Source: Chromera velia (Eukaryota > Sar > Chromeraceae). From it: a DNA stretch of 25,263 nucleotides. This document shows, piece after piece, positions 20,593 to 25,263 of the stretch (the first letter of the stretch is position 1; each line of letters opens with the position of its first letter). The notes beneath the pieces are model-generated. The model was not told the DNA's origin and did not search any database. It worked only from the letters and a program-made list of their open reading frames with translations. The DNA lies in the NCBI GenBank assembly GCA_018398765.1, contig JAHBMJ010005965.1:34325-59587 (forward strand). Direction: 5' to 3'. The translations under genes were made by a program, and so were the position numbers.

Positions 20593-22807
20593 GTATTTTT
20601 TCTTATTCATACATACATATTACACGCATATACATACACACGTACATAAATACATGTACATATGGAGAGACAGAGAGAGCGAGAAGGGTGGGGGGGTTCT
20701 GCCGAAATTTGGAGGGACCGCACACAATGGACAGACAAGCGAAGAGAAGTGAATCAGTCTTTGGAAGGGTGGGTGGGTGTGTTACTCAATCAAAACATCG
20801 GTGGAGGGAGGAGGATCTCCTCCAGCAAGCAGAGGCAAATATTCTCTCTGAAAAACTCGAAAGCGAGAGAGAGCCTCCTTCAAGAAAAGGGAAAGCGAAA
20901 AAGGGCCTGAAGGCCCAATGAATCTGTTTCGTGCTGTTATGTGTGTCTTTCTTTCTTTCTTTCTTTCTGCCTCTCACCGCGAAAGAGCGTGCGTTGTGTT
21001 TTGTCACAACAAAGGAACAGAAGACAACGAGAGAGGGGGTGCACTGTGACAGAGCGGGAAAAAAAAAATCACGCCACAACAACAAACCAACCGAGAGAAA
21101 AGGAACGAGCATATTCCCCAGTTTCCGCAAAACCGATTCGTGCGACACGTTGAAGTACCTCCTCACTGTGACCAGATAGACGGAAAATCCGGCAGACATC
21201 TGCACAGTGACGCACGCAGTCCCGACCGCACACAATTTCATTGATGCGTGTGTATACAAGCAACATAAGGGCTGTATAGGCTCCCTGCCTCACACATGCA
21301 CGGAAAGGGAATTTCCATACAAAATTTCATACAGGGAAAAAGAATTCTGTATGAAAATGAATGTACACAAGCAACATAAGGGCTGTATAGGCTCCCTGCC
21401 TCACACATGCACGGAAAGGGAATTTCCATACAAAATTTCATACAGGGAAAAAGAATTCTGTATGAAAATGAATGTACACAAGCAACATAAGGGCTGTGTA
21501 GGCTCCCTGCCTCACACATGCACGGAAAGAGAAGACATCGACACGAAGGCTGAGCGGGAAACGGAGAGAGGGGGGTGGGGGGGTGGGGGGGCGGAGCGCA
21601 TGCTATTCCTTCAATCATAAATGAATGCACTTTGTTTGTCGCGTCGGTGGGCAGAATAGCGTCCCCCACTCGGCCCTTCTCCTCTTCTCTCATCCCCCCC
21701 CCTCGCAGGACCTCATCTCTAGTCAACACTCGAGAACAGCAAAGCACGAGCTAGCTGACATGAAGAAACTGAAGAGAAAGAGAACCCCAGTCAGACAGAT
21801 CTAGCTTTCTTTCTTCCTTCTCTAATGCATGCCCTTCTTCCTTCCGTCAGCTGCCTTGCTTCACATTGATTGCACCACACCAGATCGGCCGGACGAGGAT
21901 CGGTGTGTCTTTCATCTTGTTCCTTCCTTCCTTCCTTCCTTTCTTCCCGATTGGACGATGGCATTAGTGTGGGTTTTTTCTTTTCGGCTGACCTGTTTCT
22001 GTGCCTGTTCCATATTGGCCCCCACCAGCTGGGACCCCATAGCGATGGCTGCCTGCTGCATTGGGTCTCCTGGGTTGAATCCCCCCCACGGCTGTGCCCC
22101 CTGTCCTCCCTGGTGGGGGGGGGGAACCACGCCCATGCCGCCTGCCCCCTCGGGTCGCCCTGGAGGGCCCACTCCCCCCCCATTTGGGTGCCCACCTCCA
22201 CCGCCACCCCACGGCCCATCACCCCCCGTTTCCCCCATACACCCCATGCCCACCATCCCCACACCAGCAGACTGATCGGATCCTCCCCCCGGGGGCATAG
22301 GAGGGCCTGCCCCCCCCCATGGATTTGACATCATGGGTTGAGGGGGGGGGCCTGCAGAGGGAGGGCCCCTATGTCCCCCCATGTTGGGTGCACCGGGAAT
22401 GGGGCTGACGCTCCTCGGTGCTGTTGAGGATCCCACCACAGAAGGGGCACTCGAGACGGGAGCAGAAGCCAGAGAAGGAGCACCAAGCCCGGGCTGCTCG
22501 GACCACTGGGAGTCGAAGAAGCCGACAGAGGGGGCACCATCGGATGTGGCAAATCCACTTGCCTGCAGGGAGAATGGAAGCAGAAGGGGGGCAGGCAGAT
22601 TGGCTCGGGAATTCCATCAGACATTTTGAGTGGAGGATTTACATTACATGTATGTATGGGGTAATGTTTGACACAAAGGATCGGTCCCCCATAAGAAAGG
22701 TAAACCATGGCTGCAGTGAGTCTGATGAGACTCCAACCAACCTGCGACTGTCCTCCGCCCCCAAAAGGATTTCTCAGTGGACTGCTTCGTGCTCTCGCTT
22801 CACTCAT
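16641..22807 (-). CDS. YIF1: YIF1 (Hrf1 family) ER-Golgi transport membrane protein, multi-exon
   Basis: YIF1 pairs with YIP1-type proteins in COPII vesicle traffic between ER and Golgi. Minus-strand exons: 22807-22742 (ATG start, 22 codons), 22562-21993 (190 codons), 21199-21092 (36 codons), 19735 to about 19633/19645, 19410-19136 and 16831-16641 (TAA stop). The first three join in phase 0 and the last two in phase 1. Diagnostic segments in order: DPMQQAAIAMGSQLVGA, YFNVSHESVLRKLGNMLVPF (family YF.VDT.YV.KKL...PF), PDLYIPLMGYITFILM (near-invariant PDLYIP), FHPEVLGTSASFAL, and a C-terminal LRLFALIVAAAQ...WLLT helix. Unresolved points: the exon linking 21092 to 19735 (candidate near 20860-20810, not phase-proven) and the donor after 19645. 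The N-terminal half is a Gly/Pro/Met-rich tail, longer than in animal or yeast YIF1. The third intron onward carries many microsatellites. Confidence 0.92.
17085..17155. repeat. Compound (TC)n(TG)n microsatellite in last YIF1 intron
   Basis: Two (TC)n blocks followed by about 11 TG units, then degenerate GTGAGAGAGAG to about 17190. It has the same architecture as the tract at 2100-2166. Confidence 0.9.
17314..17509. repeat. 63-bp tandem repeat, three copies plus stub
   Basis: CCTCGATCCCTTAATTCCCT begins a 63-bp unit at 17314, 17377 and 17440, with a 7-8 bp fourth start at 17503. Copies differ by one base (TCTGGTCC versus TCTCGTCC). Each ends in AACGAACACATGCATG. It lies inside the last YIF1 intron. 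The period is divisible by three, so it mimics a 21-residue protein repeat. Confidence 0.95.
17723..17806. repeat. (GACA)n/(GGCA)n blocks
   Basis: Two (GACA)n blocks are separated by a short CTATATCGTCTTTTCT spacer. The same spacer-like sequence follows the (GACA)n block at about 3684, so the two loci share more than the 4-bp repeat itself. Confidence 0.85.
18764..18860. repeat. (CA)n(GA)n microsatellite in YIF1 intron
   Basis: Two CA blocks followed by a long GA/GACA run. On the YIF1 coding strand this is (TC)n(TG)n, as at 2100 and 17085. A shorter CA block lies at about 18434-18461. Confidence 0.9.
19738..19791. repeat. (CA)n(GA)n microsatellite abutting a YIF1 3' splice site
   Basis: About 16 CA units followed by about 9 GA units. 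On the minus strand it reads (TC)n(TG)nCAG, so the microsatellite is itself the polypyrimidine/TG tract of the acceptor for the PDLYIP exon that starts at 19735. Confidence 0.9.
19962..20045. repeat. (GAAA)n purine tract in YIF1 intron
   Basis: About 80 bp of GAAA tetramers, broken once by GATGG, ending in AAAAG pentamers. A (GGAT)n block follows at about 20287-20325. Confidence 0.9.
20541..20598. repeat. (TA)n and (TATG)n microsatellite in YIF1 intron
   Basis: ACATGTATACATGTATA leads into about 11 TA units and then four GTAT tetramers. CATACATATAC-type sequence continues to about 20665. TA-rich and self-complementary, so likely to form a cruciform. Confidence 0.88.
21250..21530. repeat. 111-bp tandem repeat, 2.5 copies, just upstream of YIF1 exon 3
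   Basis: The unit starts at ACAAGCAACATAAGGGCTGT at 21256, 21367 and 21478. The third copy stops after CACGGAAAG, near 21527. Copies are nearly identical (GTATAG versus GTGTAG). The array sits in the intron between exons 22562-21993 and 21199-21092, ending about 50 bp upstream (in transcription) of the exon-3 acceptor. It contains the internal palindromic-like pair TTTCCATAC/AAATTTCATAC. Confidence 0.95.
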
Positions 22808-23413
22808 GGGAACCACTGGAGAATTCAGATGTCAGTTGGGTGGAACGAAACAACAGTTGCTTTGTTTCTCCAAAAGGCGCTTCAAAGCTTTCGAAAATGG
22901 AGGAAGGAGTGGATGGCATACAAAATGACACAAGGAAGCACACTGACCAAGCTAGGAATATACATTTCAAGACTGTGTCCTGTGGAAGTTTTTGTACTTT
23001 GGAATGATCGTCGCATTGATTCGATCGATCGACGGGGATCATTAATTAGCTCGGACTTCTTCAGTGCGGCGACGCGGCCTTGCATGCATGGCATGTCCCA
23101 GTCAGCAGTGGACCGGGGCCGGGGCCACGGTCCTCCTCTTTGACTCGGATTTACAAGAGACTGCTTTGGGCAGTTTCTTTTTCTCTCGATCCTGTGAGGA
23201 CATCATGAACGTTCATGTACGATGTCGATCGGTCAAGGATGCCGATTTGATCGTGGGGTTGAAATGACAAATAGCAGTGACTGTTCCGATCATTTCTGAG
23301 AACATCCAGCCGCTCTCATTGTTTGTCCAAGAAGCAACAAATTCGATCTGTGCCGTGGAAGGAAGTTTTGAAAGCGCACGGTGGTTTGCGTTATAAATTG
23401 TGCTGCGGAGGAG
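22808..23413. promoter_or_regulatory. Divergent promoter region between YIF1 and the dynein-light-chain-like gene
   Basis: The two start codons face away from each other and are 606 bp apart, so both promoters and 5' UTRs must lie here unless there are upstream non-coding exons. Visible features are a TCGATCGATCG palindrome near 23020-23030, an ATTAATTAGCTC A/T-rich patch at 23041-23052 and GCATGCATGGCATG near 23082. No TATA box or known motif can be asserted. Confidence 0.5.
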
Positions 23414-25030
23414 ATGCCGGCGAAACGTACAAGTCCCGGCAAGACGGGCAGTGTGCCTGTCGGTGTGGTTGTTGAGAAGAGTGACATGAGTAAGAAACAT
23501 CAGCACTTTTTGAAGCAGATTCTGGAGCACCTGGTCCAACTGCGGGAGAATCCAGAGGGCAAGAAGTCGCAGGAATCGCTGCCCGACAAGACCCTTGCTG
23601 AAGAATTCAAGCGAGTGCTCGATCACAAGTTCCTTCCTGACTGGACGGTCCTCATGGGACGCTCCATGGGTTTTGCTGCCAAGTACAGAAAAGGGTATCT
23701 GTTACTCGCCCGTCTCCGGGATGACTGGCGCGTCTTGTGGTGAGTCACCATCTCGTCTCCTCTCACTTCTGCGATCGTTTTCCTGTCTCCAAATTGCTCT
23801 GGATTCGCCTAAGGTTGATTGACTCTTTGGACATTGGTCTTCCCGTTTCTGTGCGAGCGATAAGTCTTTTGCTCTTGTGTACATATTTCTGTGCAGCTAC
23901 AAGAGCCCTCTGTACGAGGCATGGAGTCAAGACCTCGCAGCGCTGCCCCGTCATCTGGACCCTGTGCCGCCCGGGTCCGAAGAGGGCGTGAGAATCGACT
24001 CCGTCTCCCCGACAGAGACCGAGACCACCAGCCTGATAGACAAGGTGGGGGGTGGGGGGGCAGACAGTCAGCCGTCAGACGGGGATGCGGTGATGCGATC
24101 AGGGGGGGTGGGGCAGAGGGCAGCTGAGATTCTCAAGAGGCTCTGCGCCTCTGACCGTGTCTACAGAGGTGTTCAGAGTTCCACTCTAGAGACAGACGTT
24201 GTCTCTTTGTCTGAGAAGGAAGGAACGGGAACAGGAGGTGCAACAGATCCGTCAGCGGCTGCCAGAGAGGGCGTGAGTGAGAAGGTTCCCTTGGGAAGTG
24301 AAGACCTTGCGCACCTGTTCAGGAAGCACCTGACGCGTCACTGCGGTGCCGTTTGGCACGTCGTGGTGGGGGATTTCGTTGTGGCCCCTCCCTCAGGGCG
24401 GGTGTGTTGTGTGGAGGGTCGTCTGTCGAAGGATCTGTCGGGAGGAACTGGTAGGGGGTCAAAAAAGGACAAAGAAGGAGAAACGAGGCGCAGGTCTCCT
24501 GGAAAAGGGGGGCCGAGAGGAGAAGGAGAAGGGTGTAGCCGGGTGATTGTGTTTCAACACCGGCAGAAGGAGGAGAGGAGAGTGGAAGAATTTGTGCGGG
24601 ATTGGGCCTATGCCATTTCTCTTCCCGTGTTGTGTCTGGTGTTTATCGGTCGGAAGAGTTTGTGTTCCCCAGGGTCTGTCAGAGGGTCTGTGACTAAGTT
24701 GGTGGATGGAGAGGCTGGCAGCAGCTTTGCGGAGACGGGGTTCGTCAGTGAGGAACCTGTGCTGACTGCGCCTCCTGCTGAGAAGTCCGTCCTTGTCGAG
24801 GGCGTTCTCGACGTGGCGAGAACCAGGTCAGTCAGTCAGTTGATTCATTCATTCGCTCGTTCGTTCGTTCATTTATCGACTGATGCGTTCTTTTCGAGGT
24901 GAGTGAGTGAGTGAGGTGAGTATAGTGACCGACCGCTGTGTTCTTTCTCTTCGCCACGCATTGATGATCCTGTGATCCCAGAAAGACCATTGGTGAGATG
25001 AGTCGACCGATCCGGGGAGTGAATGAGTGA
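23414..25030 (+). CDS. Protein with two dynein-light-chain-like domains, 2-3 exons
   Basis: Exon 1 is 23414-23739 (ATG, donor GTGAGT). Exon 2 is 23897-24826 (acceptor TTTCTGTGCAG, donor GTCAGT). A likely terminal exon at 24982-25030 ends in TGA, giving about 434 residues. Exons join in phase 2. Residues about 60-115 resemble the DYNLL fold: EFKRVLDHKF, WTVLMGRSMGF at Trp77, then VLCYKSP in place of the family's ILLFKSG. A second copy starts near residue 244: LAHLFRKHLTRHCGAVWHVV with Trp262. It is followed by a Gly/Lys/Arg-rich insertion of about 40 residues before the final strand SRVIVFQH. DYNLL-type domains dimerise and bind short linear motifs in dynein and many other partners; a scaffold or axonemal role is inference. 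The middle is disordered and Gly/Ser/Glu-rich. A strong GTGAGA at 24993 could instead make the last exon an 11-nt microexon with the gene continuing rightward. Confidence 0.68.
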
Positions 25031-25088
25031 GGGAGTGAGTACATGATTGGGTGGATGCACGAAAAAAGGCGAGAACGAAGCAAGACAC

Positions 25089-25263
<175 letters not shown>

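Noticed and set aside
21207-21620. 137-codon ORF with a 37-residue internal repeat
   Set aside because: It is produced by the 111-bp intronic tandem repeat inside YIF1 and has no independent coding evidence.
22418-23143. 241-codon plus-strand frame overlapping YIF1
   Set aside because: It is antisense to YIF1 exons 1-2 and continues into the promoter region with no recognisable domain. It is a shadow of the GC-rich tail exon.

Overview
The window is nuclear DNA from an intron-rich eukaryote. All three recognisable genes are split by many GT-AG introns, some exons are only 15-50 nt, and the introns and spacers are packed with simple repeats: (GT)n, (GA)n, (GACA)n, (GAAA)n and (GGAA)n. Base composition is near 50% GC except for an AT-rich island at about 15.54-16.57 kb. 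The style (moderate GC, very repeat-rich introns, microexons) would fit a free-living protist such as a chromerid or another alveolate. That assignment is inference only, because nothing here is taxon-diagnostic.

Layout. (1) About 0.7-5.6 kb, minus strand: a multi-exon SLC52-type riboflavin transporter gene whose 3' end is unresolved and probably runs off or close to the left edge. I could chain 11 exons in phase (343 codons). (2) 5.6-9.07 kb: no convincing gene. It holds an ~840-bp element bounded by ~74-bp inverted repeats (6222-7059), some short direct repeats and weak open frames. (3) About 9.07-14.44 kb: one large minisatellite of roughly 100 copies of a 54-bp unit. It has a higher-order period of ~592/647 bp and a strong CpG-decay pattern of variation. 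(4) 14.55-14.81 kb, plus strand: an isolated exon-like stretch with G/C-ending codons and no recognised family. (5) 14.87-16.6 kb: a purine-rich repeat tract, then the AT-rich island. (6) 16.64-22.81 kb, minus strand: a YIF1 (Hrf1 family) gene, nearly complete, with a long Gly/Pro-rich N-terminal tail and repeat-laden introns. (7) 22.81-23.41 kb: a 606-bp divergent promoter region. (8) 23.41-25.03 kb, plus strand: a protein with two dynein-light-chain-like domains, followed by a (GT)n tract that reaches the window end.

The three genes look like ordinary, unrelated housekeeping functions: vitamin B2 uptake, ER-Golgi trafficking and a dynein-light-chain-type hub or adaptor. They form no operon or pathway. 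YIF1 and the dynein-light-chain-like gene are head to head and may share a promoter. The most unusual content is the non-coding structure: the methylation-marked minisatellite, the inverted-repeat element, and repeats placed directly against splice sites.
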